DNA of 41,846 bases from Treponema sp. (GTDB lineage Bacteria > Spirochaetota > Spirochaetia > Treponematales > Treponemataceae): NCBI GenBank assembly GCA_017534445.1, contig JAFXWC010000011.1:1-41846 (forward strand), in the 5' to 3' direction. Shown piece after piece: positions 24,520-32,952 of the stretch. The position numbers were made by a program, and so were the translations under genes. The stretch's first letter is position 1. Each line of letters opens with the position of its first letter. The notes under the pieces were generated by a model. The model was not told the DNA's origin, did no database searches, and worked only from the letters and a program-made list of their open reading frames with translations.

Positions 24520-25263
24520 TTACAGTCCAACCTTCACGCTAACAGATTCATACCCCGCACCCTTTATCATGCTCTCCAAAAGCGACTTCACCTTCTTATC
24601 CGCATCCTTTTCAATTCCAGAATCCTTTATCTGGGAAAGCTGACTTTCCATTGCGCGCTTAATCTCTTCCATAACTTCCTTGGTGTTCACGCCAACAAAA
24701 ACACCGTCCTTTTCATCAAACACTTCCTGGCTAAGAAGGGCATTCTCCAAAATCTCAGAGCGGGGAACTTTTACAGAAACGCTGTTTCCATCGGGACTAA
24801 TGTTTATTCCAATATCAGAAACATCGCGGATTCCAACACGGATAATTCCCGTGTACTTAACAATGCTGTAGGCCTTGCTCATTCCGGCCACCGCAGATTT
24901 TTTTATGCTCACTACATCGTTATAGGTATACTTAATCGCGGTAAGCTCTGCAACTTCCTGAATCTGCGAAGAAATCGTAGAGTATTTTCTTTCTATCTGA
25001 ATCTTTGTAAATTTTTTCCATCCGTAATAAGCTGCAAGAAGGGCAGCAAGCAAAACAAAAGCAAAGACAAAAAATTTCACAAGGCGCAAAGTTCCGGCAA
25101 AACCAGAAGCCCTTCCCCTGTCTTCCCGCCCTGCATATTCACGCTCACTTTCCCTGTCTATCCTTCTATATTCCTCTTCCTGAAGTGCAAGTTCATTTCT
25201 TTCTTCATGCCTGACTTTTTTTTCCGCCCGTCCAGCATTTTTCCTTGAAGCTTTTTTTTCCAT
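24520..25263 (-). CDS. DUF4230-domain membrane-anchored protein
   Basis: A 247-residue bitopic protein. A highly charged N-terminal stretch (residues 1-55, rich in Arg, Glu and Lys) precedes one membrane segment at about 61-82. The remaining part faces the periplasm and matches DUF4230: VAELTAIKYTYNDVV, YTGIIRVGIRDVSDIGI, VKVPRSEIL and the helical C-terminus. Function is unknown for the family. GGAG eight bases before the ATG supports the start. Confidence 0.8.
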   Translation of the reverse strand: MEKKASRKNAGRAEKKVRHEERNELALQEEEYRRIDRESEREYAGREDRGRASGFAGTLRLVKFFVFAFVLLAALLAAYYGWKKFTKIQIERKYSTISSQIQEVAELTAIKYTYNDVVSIKKSAVAGMSKAYSIVKYTGIIRVGIRDVSDIGINISPDGNSVSVKVPRSEILENALLSQEVFDEKDGVFVGVNTKEVMEEIKRAMESQLSQIKDSGIEKDADKKVKSLLESMIKGAGYESVSVKVGL

Positions 25264-25407
25264 AAGTCAATCTCCTAAAAAAAATGTATCACAAATTTTC
25301 TTTTTGTAAAAGCGCATTTTATTAAAAAAAAATTACGCAAAGTTCTACGTTTTTTATTTTTACTGATGAATGTATAGATGTAGACCAAATAAAAAACGGA
25401 GACAAAA

Positions 25408-27513
25408 ATGAAAAAAAGATTCTTAGCAGCTTTGTGCCTAGGACTTGCATTTGGCAGCGCTGCATTTCCGAGTGAACCTTCTGCCCAAACAAAAAGCCAA
25501 ACTTCATCAATAGACGGATTTGAATTTCTAAACAAAGACATTGGCGAAATTCTCTACACCGTAAGCATGTACCGTGGAATCGCAATCGTTGCAGACGACA
25601 CTGTTAGCGGCAAAATGACCTTCCGCTTTGCAGGCACATCCTTCGAAAACGCCTTTGACAGTTTCCTAAAGGCCCAGCGCCTTTACGTAAACAAAAGCGA
25701 CGACTTGTGGACCGTAAGCCGCGTAAGCATCCGTGAAGAAGACGGCACTTTTTTCGCAGACGCAATGGACTGCAAGCCCTCCCTGATTGCTGAAAAACTT
25801 GGAAGCTACTTCGGCGCAACGGTAACTTATGAGCAGCTAACAGAAACGCCTCTTTCACTTCACGTCCAATTCCGTGGTCAAGACAAAAAGCTTGCGCTAA
25901 AGACAATGTTGGAAGCCCTAATACGCCAGTGCGGAAAAGAATATGTCTGCACCACAACAAATCCAGAAAACACGGACGAACTGGACTTTCACATCAAGCG
26001 CTCCCTTAATGCAAACACAGGTTCTTTCCAGCAGGCAGAAAGCGGCCGTCTTTTTATAGGACACAACCCCCATAAAGCAGAACTTTTCGATGCCGACATT
26101 CAGGATGCAAACGCAGGCCTTTGCCTTGAAGAATTGTTTAACAATGCACATAAAGAGTTTTTATTTTCCTGCGACACATCAGTTCCAATTAAAAGGCTAA
26201 AGTTCACAGGAAAGAATTTCCAAGAAAGCCTTTCCCTCATTTGTGCAAGCTCCAACTTGGACTGCACGGAATGCGAAGGCATATTTTATGTCATTCCACT
26301 TCAGGAAAAGACAAACCCGGCACGCGATGCAGGCAAAATTTGGAAGCGGCACCAGTTCAAGTATTATCCCTGCACAAAAGCAAACAGTCTCATCATGCAA
26401 AGATTCGGCCAACAGAACGCAATCATTCTGGAAGAAGAAAATGCCATCCTTTATTTTGCAAAAGACAAAACCCACGAGTCAATAGAAAAATTCTCTTCAT
26501 CCTTTGACATCAAGCAGAAAATCAAGCGGGTTGAATTGCGCTACATAAAAACATCCGACTTCCTTGCAGCCCTTCCTCCCGGAATTGAAGGCTCACAGAT
26601 TGTAAAGGCAAAAAGCGACAATGAATTTTTCTTTACAGGAAGCGAAGAGCAGTTCAAGCTGCTAAAAGAAAATCTTGCCCTTATAGACACAAGCGAAAAG
26701 CGCATACGCTACGACCTCCTTGTAATGCAATATCAGGCAACCGATGATTTTTCTTTCGACTCATCACTTAGCGCAAGAAGACTTTCTTTAGGAGACAAGC
26801 ACAACATGTCGGCAGCACTGGGCTCTGTCCTAAACCTTAACTTGGATGTCGTGGGTGCTTTCGGCCTAAAGTTTGCATCATCACTCCAAAGCGCAATAAA
26901 CGAAAACAGGGCACACGTCTTTGCAGACACAACCTTGCATGGCGTTAACGGAGGCACAATAAATTTCAAGAACACAAACACCTACCGCTACCGCGACAAC
27001 AACCTGGACCCCGAAACAGGAAAACCCATCTACTCAGGAATCACCCGCGAAATTGTCTCCGGCCTTACAATAGACATAACTGGCTGGGTAAGCGGAGACG
27101 GAATGATAACGAGCAAGGTTGCCGCATGTGTTTCAAGACAGGGCGCAGACCTTTCTTCCAAGACAGGAAACCCGCCACCAACAAGCGAAAAGACAATCAC
27201 AACAGAAGTGCTTGGCAAAAGCGGTGAACCTGTAATCTTAAGCGGACTCCTGCAAAACGAAGACTCCCTTGTAGAAGAAAGGACTCCCCTGCTCTCAAAG
27301 ATTCCACTTATAGGTTGGCTATTTAAATCCCACAAAAGGACAAAAGAAAACACGGAGCTTGTAATCTATCTTGTTCCCCACTGGGAAAAGAACGAAAAGG
27401 AAGCACAAGTATCTTCCGTAAAGCAGGCAAAAAAGGAAGTGGAAGAATCGGAAAAAGAATTTAGTGCACGGGTTTTAAATAAGTTTATCTTTTCAACCCC
27501 AAAGGAGCTTTAA
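25408..27513 (+). CDS. gspD: Secretin, GspD-like outer-membrane channel
   Basis: A 701-residue secretin that should form the outer-membrane pore of a type II secretion system. A signal peptide (MKKRFLAALCLGLAFGSAAFPS) is followed by an STN/N0-like domain at about 35-105 (FLNKDIGEILYTVSMYRGIAIVADD), further N-domain-like ring modules, and the secretin domain in the last third. The latter ends with VILSGLLQNED, TPLLSKIPLIGWLFKS and NTELVIYLVPHW, the classic secretin end. A short coiled tail follows. CGGAG before the ATG acts as ribosome site. It is the first gene of a block that continues to 40269. I saw no strong promoter, only a possible TATAGA near 25374. Confidence 0.9.
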   Translation: MKKRFLAALCLGLAFGSAAFPSEPSAQTKSQTSSIDGFEFLNKDIGEILYTVSMYRGIAIVADDTVSGKMTFRFAGTSFENAFDSFLKAQRLYVNKSDDLWTVSRVSIREEDGTFFADAMDCKPSLIAEKLGSYFGATVTYEQLTETPLSLHVQFRGQDKKLALKTMLEALIRQCGKEYVCTTTNPENTDELDFHIKRSLNANTGSFQQAESGRLFIGHNPHKAELFDADIQDANAGLCLEELFNNAHKEFLFSCDTSVPIKRLKFTGKNFQESLSLICASSNLDCTECEGIFYVIPLQEKTNPARDAGKIWKRHQFKYYPCTKANSLIMQRFGQQNAIILEEENAILYFAKDKTHESIEKFSSSFDIKQKIKRVELRYIKTSDFLAALPPGIEGSQIVKAKSDNEFFFTGSEEQFKLLKENLALIDTSEKRIRYDLLVMQYQATDDFSFDSSLSARRLSLGDKHNMSAALGSVLNLNLDVVGAFGLKFASSLQSAINENRAHVFADTTLHGVNGGTINFKNTNTYRYRDNNLDPETGKPIYSGITREIVSGLTIDITGWVSGDGMITSKVAACVSRQGADLSSKTGNPPPTSEKTITTEVLGKSGEPVILSGLLQNEDSLVEERTPLLSKIPLIGWLFKSHKRTKENTELVIYLVPHWEKNEKEAQVSSVKQAKKEVEESEKEFSARVLNKFIFSTPKEL

Positions 27514-28725
27514 ATGCAGACAACCAGAAGAAACTTTTCACTTTCACCTGTATTCTGCCTTCACAACGGAACAATAGTCCTTGAATCCAATGCGGCAGAA
27601 AATTCAATAACATTCGGCTTACTGGATTCATCAAATGAAAAACTAAAAGAAAGGCTTTGCCATGCAGTCCATTCAAAAATCGATTTTGCAGGAAATAACT
27701 GCGGGGTAAATTTCAGGCAGATAAAAAAGGAAGAATTCAACCTAAAACTTTCAAAGCTTTTTGAGCGAAAAGAAAATTCATTCTATGCAAACAATCTGCA
27801 TACAGACGGTGAACCAAAAGAAAAGCTTGAGCTTCAGGAAAAAGAAGAGAACGAGGCATCTGCACTACTTTCCGGCCTTATCTTTAGCGCACAGCATCAA
27901 GGTGCCACGGACATTCACATAGAGGCAGAAGATGTAAGGTTCAGAATAAAGGGGCAGCTAAAAAAATACAGCAGTTTGGAAAGCAAGAGCAGAGAATCTC
28001 TTGTTCAAAGGATAAAGCTCCTTTCAAAAATGAATGTAGTGGAAAACAGGCGCGGGCAAGACGGACAGTTTACCTTTCAGGGAGACAATAAGGAAAGCAT
28101 TTTTATAAGAGTATCCTGCCTTCCAACTCTGGGACGCAAGGGCGAAAGCGAATCGGTAGTCCTTAGAATACTAGACTCATCCAAGGCTCCCCTTGAACTT
28201 GAAAAACTTGGCTACGACATTTTCCAGCTTGAACTTATAAAGAAATTCTGCCGTCTGGAAAATGGACTCATCCTTATCTGCGGCCCCACAGGCTCCGGTA
28301 AATCAACAACAGCAGGCGCAATGCTTGAAGAAATAAGAAAGGCTGAATGTGACACAAAGAAAATCATCAGCTTGGAAGATCCGCCGGAATACGTTTTACC
28401 CGGAGTCACCCAAGTAAAAATTCATCCAGACCACGACATGGATTTTGCCGATGCCCTAAGAAGAATTTTCAGGCAGGATCCAGACGTAATTTTTATCGGA
28501 GAAATAAGAGACAGCCTTACCGCAAAAGTTGCCTTGCAGGCCGCCCTAACCGGGCACCTTGTTATTGCAACCTTGCACACAGGAAGCATTTCACAGGCAA
28601 GGCTCAGGCTAATAAACCTTGGAGAAAGCTCTTCTTTGGTGGATGAAGTCACAAAAGGAATCATATCGCAAAGATTGGCCAGCGGAAAACTGAAAGCAGA
28701 AATAGAGGTTAAAAATGTCGGATAA
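27514..28725 (+). CDS. gspE: GspE/PilB-type secretion ATPase, C-terminally short
   Basis: A 403-residue ATPase that would power pseudopilus assembly. It has a shortened N-domain, then GATDIHIEAEDVRFRIKG and NRRGQDGQF of the N2 domain. Walker A GPTGSGKST is at about 257-265, the Asp box at SLEDPPEYV, Walker B at IFIGEIRD and the His box at ATLHTGS. The sequence ends soon after ISQRL, so the zinc-binding module with its four cysteines and the last C-terminal subdomain of normal GspE are missing. The ATG directly abuts the secretin stop codon. Overlap with the next gene is 11 bp. Confidence 0.9.
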   Translation: MQTTRRNFSLSPVFCLHNGTIVLESNAAENSITFGLLDSSNEKLKERLCHAVHSKIDFAGNNCGVNFRQIKKEEFNLKLSKLFERKENSFYANNLHTDGEPKEKLELQEKEENEASALLSGLIFSAQHQGATDIHIEAEDVRFRIKGQLKKYSSLESKSRESLVQRIKLLSKMNVVENRRGQDGQFTFQGDNKESIFIRVSCLPTLGRKGESESVVLRILDSSKAPLELEKLGYDIFQLELIKKFCRLENGLILICGPTGSGKSTTAGAMLEEIRKAECDTKKIISLEDPPEYVLPGVTQVKIHPDHDMDFADALRRIFRQDPDVIFIGEIRDSLTAKVALQAALTGHLVIATLHTGSISQARLRLINLGESSSLVDEVTKGIISQRLASGKLKAEIEVKNVG

Positions 28726-29656
28726 AAACAGGTTCTTGTTCGTAAAAGTTCTTAACTCTCTTTTGGAATCAGACGTGTCACTGTCAAAGGCATTTTGCAT
28801 CATTCAAAAAATGAAGTCGGTAAAAAGCACGGTGCGTGCGGCTGCTAAAGAAATAGAACTCTATCTTCAGCAGGGATCTCTTTTTTCCGTAGCACTGCAA
28901 AAATGCTCTTCAATAGAATTCAATTCCTTGTACGGAGCCTTTGTCTCCTGTGCACAAAATGGGGCAAGCATCAGAAAAATATTTGACTTCTTATACAGAC
29001 GGGAATATGGCTTAAGGCAGAAAAAACAAAAGCTTTTGTTTTCAATCATCTATCCTGTTTTCGTAACAATTGTTGCAATGACAGGATGCATTTTGCTCAT
29101 GACTTTTGGAAAAAACATAATCCCAGACATAAGTGGAAAATTTGACTTTGAATCATATCAAAAAAATGCAGTACAGGGTTGCATAGCCGCAAATTTATTT
29201 TTACTTGCATGCATCTGCTTGTTTTGCCTTGCAATCAAGAATCTTTTTTCAAGGGAAGAATATCTAGATGCATTCAAGGTATTGAATTTCCTTACGTCAT
29301 CAGGCCTTGATTTTTACAACGCATTAAAGACTTCACTCCTTGCAGCTAAAAAGAACAAAAGGTTAAAAAATCAAATAGTCCTTGCCATTTGCGACCTGGA
29401 ACACGGACACAAGGCCTCAAAAGCATGCCAAAGGTTCGGAGAAGAGTTCCTTTTGCAAATAGAACTTGCAGAAGAATCCGGCCACGCAGACAAGGCATTA
29501 AATTCAATCTGCGAGAATCTTGAAAAGAAGAACGAGGAATGGTCAAAAGTCTTTATGCAAATGACAGAACCACTTTCCATGACCATCCTTGCAATTTACA
29601 TAACGCTTTTATTAAAGACGGTCGTCATGCCGGCTTTGTTTGAATATGGATTATAA
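28715..29656 (+). CDS. gspF: GspF-type inner-membrane platform protein
   Basis: A 313-residue GspF/PilC family protein, shorter than the usual 400. The first cytoplasmic domain holds LNSLLESDVSLSKAFCIIQK. A membrane hairpin follows at about 110-135 and 155-175 (LLFSIIYPVFVTIVAMTGC and NLFLLACICLFCLAI). The second domain carries LTSSGLDFYNALKTSLLAAK and ELAEESGHADKALNSIC, and a last membrane helix ends the protein. It recruits the ATPase to the inner membrane. The order D-E-F-G is that of canonical type II secretion operons. Confidence 0.88.
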   Translation: MSDKNRFLFVKVLNSLLESDVSLSKAFCIIQKMKSVKSTVRAAAKEIELYLQQGSLFSVALQKCSSIEFNSLYGAFVSCAQNGASIRKIFDFLYRREYGLRQKKQKLLFSIIYPVFVTIVAMTGCILLMTFGKNIIPDISGKFDFESYQKNAVQGCIAANLFLLACICLFCLAIKNLFSREEYLDAFKVLNFLTSSGLDFYNALKTSLLAAKKNKRLKNQIVLAICDLEHGHKASKACQRFGEEFLLQIELAEESGHADKALNSICENLEKKNEEWSKVFMQMTEPLSMTILAIYITLLLKTVVMPALFEYGL

Positions 29657-29677
29657 CTGATATTTTACGGAGGAATT

Positions 29678-30181
29678 ATGAAGAAAATCAGGACAAAAAA
29701 ATGGGGGTATCCAAGTGGAAAAATTCCTAGACAGGGCAATCATTGCAGCGGTTTTACATTCGTTGAAACACTTGCTGTTCTTGCAATCGGAGCGCTTCTT
29801 TCTGCAGGAGCAGGAATCTCTGCGGCCCGCATCATGCAACTTGCACGGGAAACATCGGCAAGGCAAACGCTTGAGCATTATAAAGCGGCCATGCAATCCT
29901 ACTATCTGGACTGCGGCAGTTTTCCAACAACAGAACAGGGGCTTGAGGCGCTATGGACAAAGCCAACTCTTGTTCCCATCCCACAAAACTGGAGTGGCCC
30001 TTACCTGGACAAGGAAGTCAAACCCGACCCTTGGGGAAACGACTATGTGTACATCAGAAGCGGAAGCGCAACATTCCCGTCAGACTGTCCGCAAAACCTA
30101 CCCTATGCCCTTATCTGTTACGGAGCAGACGGAGTAGCTGGAGGAGAAGGAGAAAATGCAGACATCCTTTCTTATAAATAA
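29678..30181 (+). CDS. gspG: Major pseudopilin GspG
   Basis: A 167-residue type II pseudopilin. The basic 25-residue leader ends at Gly25, followed by FTFVETLAVLAIGALL, so prepilin peptidase should cut before Phe26; Glu at mature position 5 is kept. The C-terminal part has the GspG hallmarks TTEQGLEALW, DPWGNDYVYI and YGADGVAGGEGENADI, the last of which forms the calcium site. These separate it from type IV pilins. GGAGG precedes the ATG by four bases. No prepilin peptidase gene is in the window. Confidence 0.92.
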   Translation: MKKIRTKKWGYPSGKIPRQGNHCSGFTFVETLAVLAIGALLSAGAGISAARIMQLARETSARQTLEHYKAAMQSYYLDCGSFPTTEQGLEALWTKPTLVPIPQNWSGPYLDKEVKPDPWGNDYVYIRSGSATFPSDCPQNLPYALICYGADGVAGGEGENADILSYK

Positions 30182-30368
30182 GCTAAAGAAAAAAAGCGAA
30201 GGACACATACTTATCCTTACGCTGATAGTGCTTTGCGCAATTTCTTTTGTATGTGCGGGAATTTGTGCCTGCGTAAATGCCCAGTACAATTCCGCGGTCA
30301 AACAAAAACATGAATTCTATTCCTATATGGAAGCAGAGAACAAGGCTGCTAAAGGAAAGATAAAATGA
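30156..30368 (+). CDS. Dwarf GspK/PilX-like pseudopilin
   Basis: A 70-residue protein overlapping the 3' end of gspG by 26 bp, with AAGGAG just upstream of the ATG. After a basic leader, SEG-HILILTLIVLCAISFVCAG gives a possible prepilin cleavage site after Gly16 and a hydrophobic helix. Mature position 5 is Leu rather than Glu, which is the mark of the tip pseudopilin GspK. The short C-terminus (HEFYSYMEAENKAAKG) resembles the first helix of PilX/GspK only; the globular domain is absent. The assignment rests on position and pattern. Confidence 0.65.
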   Translation: MQTSFLINKLKKKSEGHILILTLIVLCAISFVCAGICACVNAQYNSAVKQKHEFYSYMEAENKAAKGKIK

Positions 30369-30709
30369 AACTTATTGAATTAATATGTTGCTGCGTAATT
30401 ATAGCTTCATTTTTTCCCTTTTTATCAGGAGCCTTAATCCCTGCCGCAAAGATACACTCAAGAACCCTTCAAATAGAAGCAGAGCTTAACAGGGACAAGT
30501 TCTTATACATGGGATTCATAAACCTTTGCAAAAACACCAAAGAATCAGAATGGTTGCTTGAAGCAAAGCAATGGAAAGACACCTGTTCATCATTATGGAA
30601 TTTTGAAGAACTAAAAATTCAGCACGAAGGAAAGCTTTACAAAGAAAGCTGGAAGTGCTACGGGAAGACCATGGAAGCATTGTTCTGCAAAAAAGAGGAG
30701 AGCTTATGA
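30365..30709 (+). CDS. Small pseudopilin-like protein without a leader peptide
   Basis: A 114-residue protein that begins directly with MKLIELICCCVIIASFFPFL. The Lys-Leu-Ile-Glu order places Glu at position 5 counted from Met1, as in mature pseudopilins (GspH/I/J), but the basic leader and the Gly before the cleavage site are absent. The remainder is a soluble 80-residue part with several Cys and Trp (LWNFEELKIQ, ESWKCYGK). It overlaps the previous gene by 4 bp and the next by 4 bp (ATGA). Likely a minor pseudopilin, but not certain. Confidence 0.65.
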   Translation: MKLIELICCCVIIASFFPFLSGALIPAAKIHSRTLQIEAELNRDKFLYMGFINLCKNTKESEWLLEAKQWKDTCSSLWNFEELKIQHEGKLYKESWKCYGKTMEALFCKKEESL

Positions 30710-31914
30710 AAAAAGAATATGTTAAAAAAGACGACTACGAGCTTTATTCTTTTCCCATGCCCTTTTTGCTCAAACGGAGCAGAAGAAAGAATTACATTGC
30801 AAAAAAGCTGGAGCAGTTGCACCCTTGTTTTTCGGACAACTGCTGCTATGACGCAAAGTACAGGCTAAAGAAAGGAAAGCTCATGGCTTCTGTAGCCGTT
30901 ATGGACAAAGTAAAACTTGCGGAATACAGGAGTGGAGGAAGAAAGCACATTCCCCTAAAATTCGGGGACGGAAACAGACTTGAATTCTTTAACTCCGAAA
31001 AAATTCTCAATATTTCGCTGGCTTTTGCAATAGCGGCACTGGCAGGAATTTTACTTACCTCACATGCAATCCACACGAAAACCAAGAGCAATACTGAAAG
31101 GCAGCAGCAAGCAAGACAAGCTGTTATAGCAGAAACAGAAGAAAACACAGCTTTTGACAAGGCAATTCATCATAACATCGAACAATCATATATGGTTCTT
31201 GATGATTTTCTGCAAAGCGCAAGAAAGACCGGAGGCTCAATACAAAACTGCTCGCTTATATTTCTTCAGGATCAAAATGCTGACCAAGCATACAAGATGA
31301 CTTTTAGCATGAAAGAATGCTTTCCCCAGGACTTCTTGGCAAATTCAGAAGACACCCCGGACAGGCAGAGCATATTCTCAGCGGTAAGCTATGCAAACTC
31401 AAAACCGGAATTCTCTGCAAGCTTGTACGGCAAGGCCAACAAAGTCATAAAACTTAAGCAAAACCTTTCCAAAAGCCAAATTGATGACATCCGTCTTTCA
31501 ATATGGAATTGCAACGGCATTTTGCTTACAGATTTTTCTGACGAAGGAATTGTTGAATTTCTTATACAAAACACTTCTATAAAAAAGCTCCTTGAAAACC
31601 TAAAAAACATTTGCAATGAGCATTCCATTTTTCCGGCGGCAGTAGAAATTGAAGCAGAAAAATTCAACAGCAGAATGAAAATCATCTTTGCAGAAGAAAT
31701 AAAGGCAGAAGACTGCAACCCACTGGCATTAATAAACAAATACAGCGATGTCTTTCTAGAAAAAGACTTGCCAAAAGCAAAAGCCCCAAGAAAAAAAGCA
31801 CTTACCCAAAATCATCAGAGTAAAGAATGTTTTGGAAAAATAAGGCAAAAAGACGGTAGCGTTCTTGTCTTTTATAAAAACAGCCAAGGAAAAATAACAG
31901 GAGAAAAAGAATGA
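30706..31914 (+). CDS. Bitopic assembly-platform-like protein (GspL/GspM position)
   Basis: A 402-residue protein with a basic N-terminal cytoplasmic part (about 1-100), one membrane helix at about 103-121 (ISLAFAIAALAGILLTSHA), a coiled segment (NTERQQQARQAVIAETEEN) and two periplasmic regions of about 100 residues each. No family motif is evident. Topology and place between pseudopilins and lipoproteins suggest a GspL/GspM or PilN/PilO-like role that ties the platform to the pseudopilus. AGAGGAG before the ATG at 30706 and the ATGA overlap fix the start; an earlier in-frame start at 30655 lies inside the previous gene. Confidence 0.7.
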   Translation: MKKEYVKKDDYELYSFPMPFLLKRSRRKNYIAKKLEQLHPCFSDNCCYDAKYRLKKGKLMASVAVMDKVKLAEYRSGGRKHIPLKFGDGNRLEFFNSEKILNISLAFAIAALAGILLTSHAIHTKTKSNTERQQQARQAVIAETEENTAFDKAIHHNIEQSYMVLDDFLQSARKTGGSIQNCSLIFLQDQNADQAYKMTFSMKECFPQDFLANSEDTPDRQSIFSAVSYANSKPEFSASLYGKANKVIKLKQNLSKSQIDDIRLSIWNCNGILLTDFSDEGIVEFLIQNTSIKKLLENLKNICNEHSIFPAAVEIEAEKFNSRMKIIFAEEIKAEDCNPLALINKYSDVFLEKDLPKAKAPRKKALTQNHQSKECFGKIRQKDGSVLVFYKNSQGKITGEKE

Positions 31915-32501
31915 AAAGAAAAATCATCTTAAAAACACTCTGTGCACTATTAACCACTTCCATATTCTCGTGCGCAACGACAAATTCCTTTTCAAAAAAA
32001 GGAAGTTTGCATGGCATGGTAACAGACCTAAGGGGAGAGCCAGTAGCAAACTACTCAATAGTCAACGGAAGAAAAAAAATTGTAACGGCTACGGACGACA
32101 GGGGATTCTTCAGTCTTGAAATAGGCAATACAGGAAGGAAAGATTTTTCTGGATTCAAGCAAAACTGGGAAAGCGTAAAGTTTGACTTTTCAGAAGTTCC
32201 TGTAAACAGGCTCTACATAATTCAAATCAAGAATTCAAATGACTTGAAAAATGAATTTGAAGAATTCTTACGCCAAGAAAATTATTATCAGGCGGAAAAG
32301 ACCCTTTCAAAGTGTGGCGGAGGTGCAATAAAGGACAGTGAACTTGCCCTTTACAAAAGCCTGCTCGCCTACAAAAAAGGCAACTTTGTGGAGGCAAAAA
32401 ACTTGCTTGCTTTAATAAACGAAAGCCCAGAAATCAGCGACTATAAAAAATTGCTCGAGTCAAAAATTCAAGAGACTAACTCAGAAAAAGGAGAAAAATA
32501 A
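31911..32501 (+). CDS. Lipoprotein with carboxypeptidase-regulatory-like domain
   Basis: A 196-residue lipoprotein with lipobox IFSC at Cys21. Residues 31-72 (GSLHGMVTDLRGEPVANYSIV ... TDDRGFFSLEI) look like a CarboxypepD_reg-type beta-sandwich. Residues about 110-190 are helical and TPR-like (FEEFLRQENYYQAEKTLSKC ... YKKGNFVEAKNLLALI). It might be a pilotin-like or periplasmic scaffold factor for the secretin, which is inference from context. The start overlaps the previous stop as ATGA. Confidence 0.75.
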   Translation: MKRKIILKTLCALLTTSIFSCATTNSFSKKGSLHGMVTDLRGEPVANYSIVNGRKKIVTATDDRGFFSLEIGNTGRKDFSGFKQNWESVKFDFSEVPVNRLYIIQIKNSNDLKNEFEEFLRQENYYQAEKTLSKCGGGAIKDSELALYKSLLAYKKGNFVEAKNLLALINESPEISDYKKLLESKIQETNSEKGEK

Positions 32502-32503
32502 GA

Positions 32504-32938
32504 ATGAAGAAAAACATTATCTTTGGACTAGTCCTGTCACTTTTGTTTTTTGGATGTGCCACGGAAGCAAACTTTTCAAAGCCCTACTACATTTCAAAAA
32601 CACAGGTAAGCATTGGCGAAACCCCCGGCATTTGCAAATTTGCTTGCGTAACTTTCAATTTTTACAACAACAGTGAACGAAAAATTAAAAGCGCAAAATT
32701 TTCTGCAAGAATATACGACTCAGAAGGAGAAAGCGCAGGACTGATAACAAATGGAATCAAGTGCAACATAGAGTGCCCGATTGAAGCAAAAGAAGAAATT
32801 CCTTTAACCATAAGCCTTGATGAAATCATCGGTCCCGAAATAGACGAAAGCTACAGCGTAGACTTTCTGTACGCAACAGAAATTGAATACGAAGACGGAA
32901 TGTCTTGGACAGACCCCTTTGGACTTTACTGCAATTAA
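32504..32938 (+). CDS. Small lipoprotein of unknown function
   Basis: A 144-residue lipoprotein with lipobox FFGC at Cys18. The mature part is a predicted beta-sandwich (VSIGETPGICKFACVTFNFYNNSERKIKSAKFSARIYD) with a further four cysteines that may form disulfides. I do not recognise the family. GGAG eight or so bases upstream supports the ATG. It lies two bases after the previous gene and 14 before the protease gene. Confidence 0.75.
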   Translation: MKKNIIFGLVLSLLFFGCATEANFSKPYYISKTQVSIGETPGICKFACVTFNFYNNSERKIKSAKFSARIYDSEGESAGLITNGIKCNIECPIEAKEEIPLTISLDEIIGPEIDESYSVDFLYATEIEYEDGMSWTDPFGLYCN

Positions 32939-32952
32939 TCAAGGAGAATTAA

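Noticed and set aside
25408..30709. Type IV pilus locus
   Set aside because: The pseudopilin has the GspG calcium-site signature (GADG, GGEGENADI), and no PilM, PilT or PilA-type gene is present, so type II secretion fits better.
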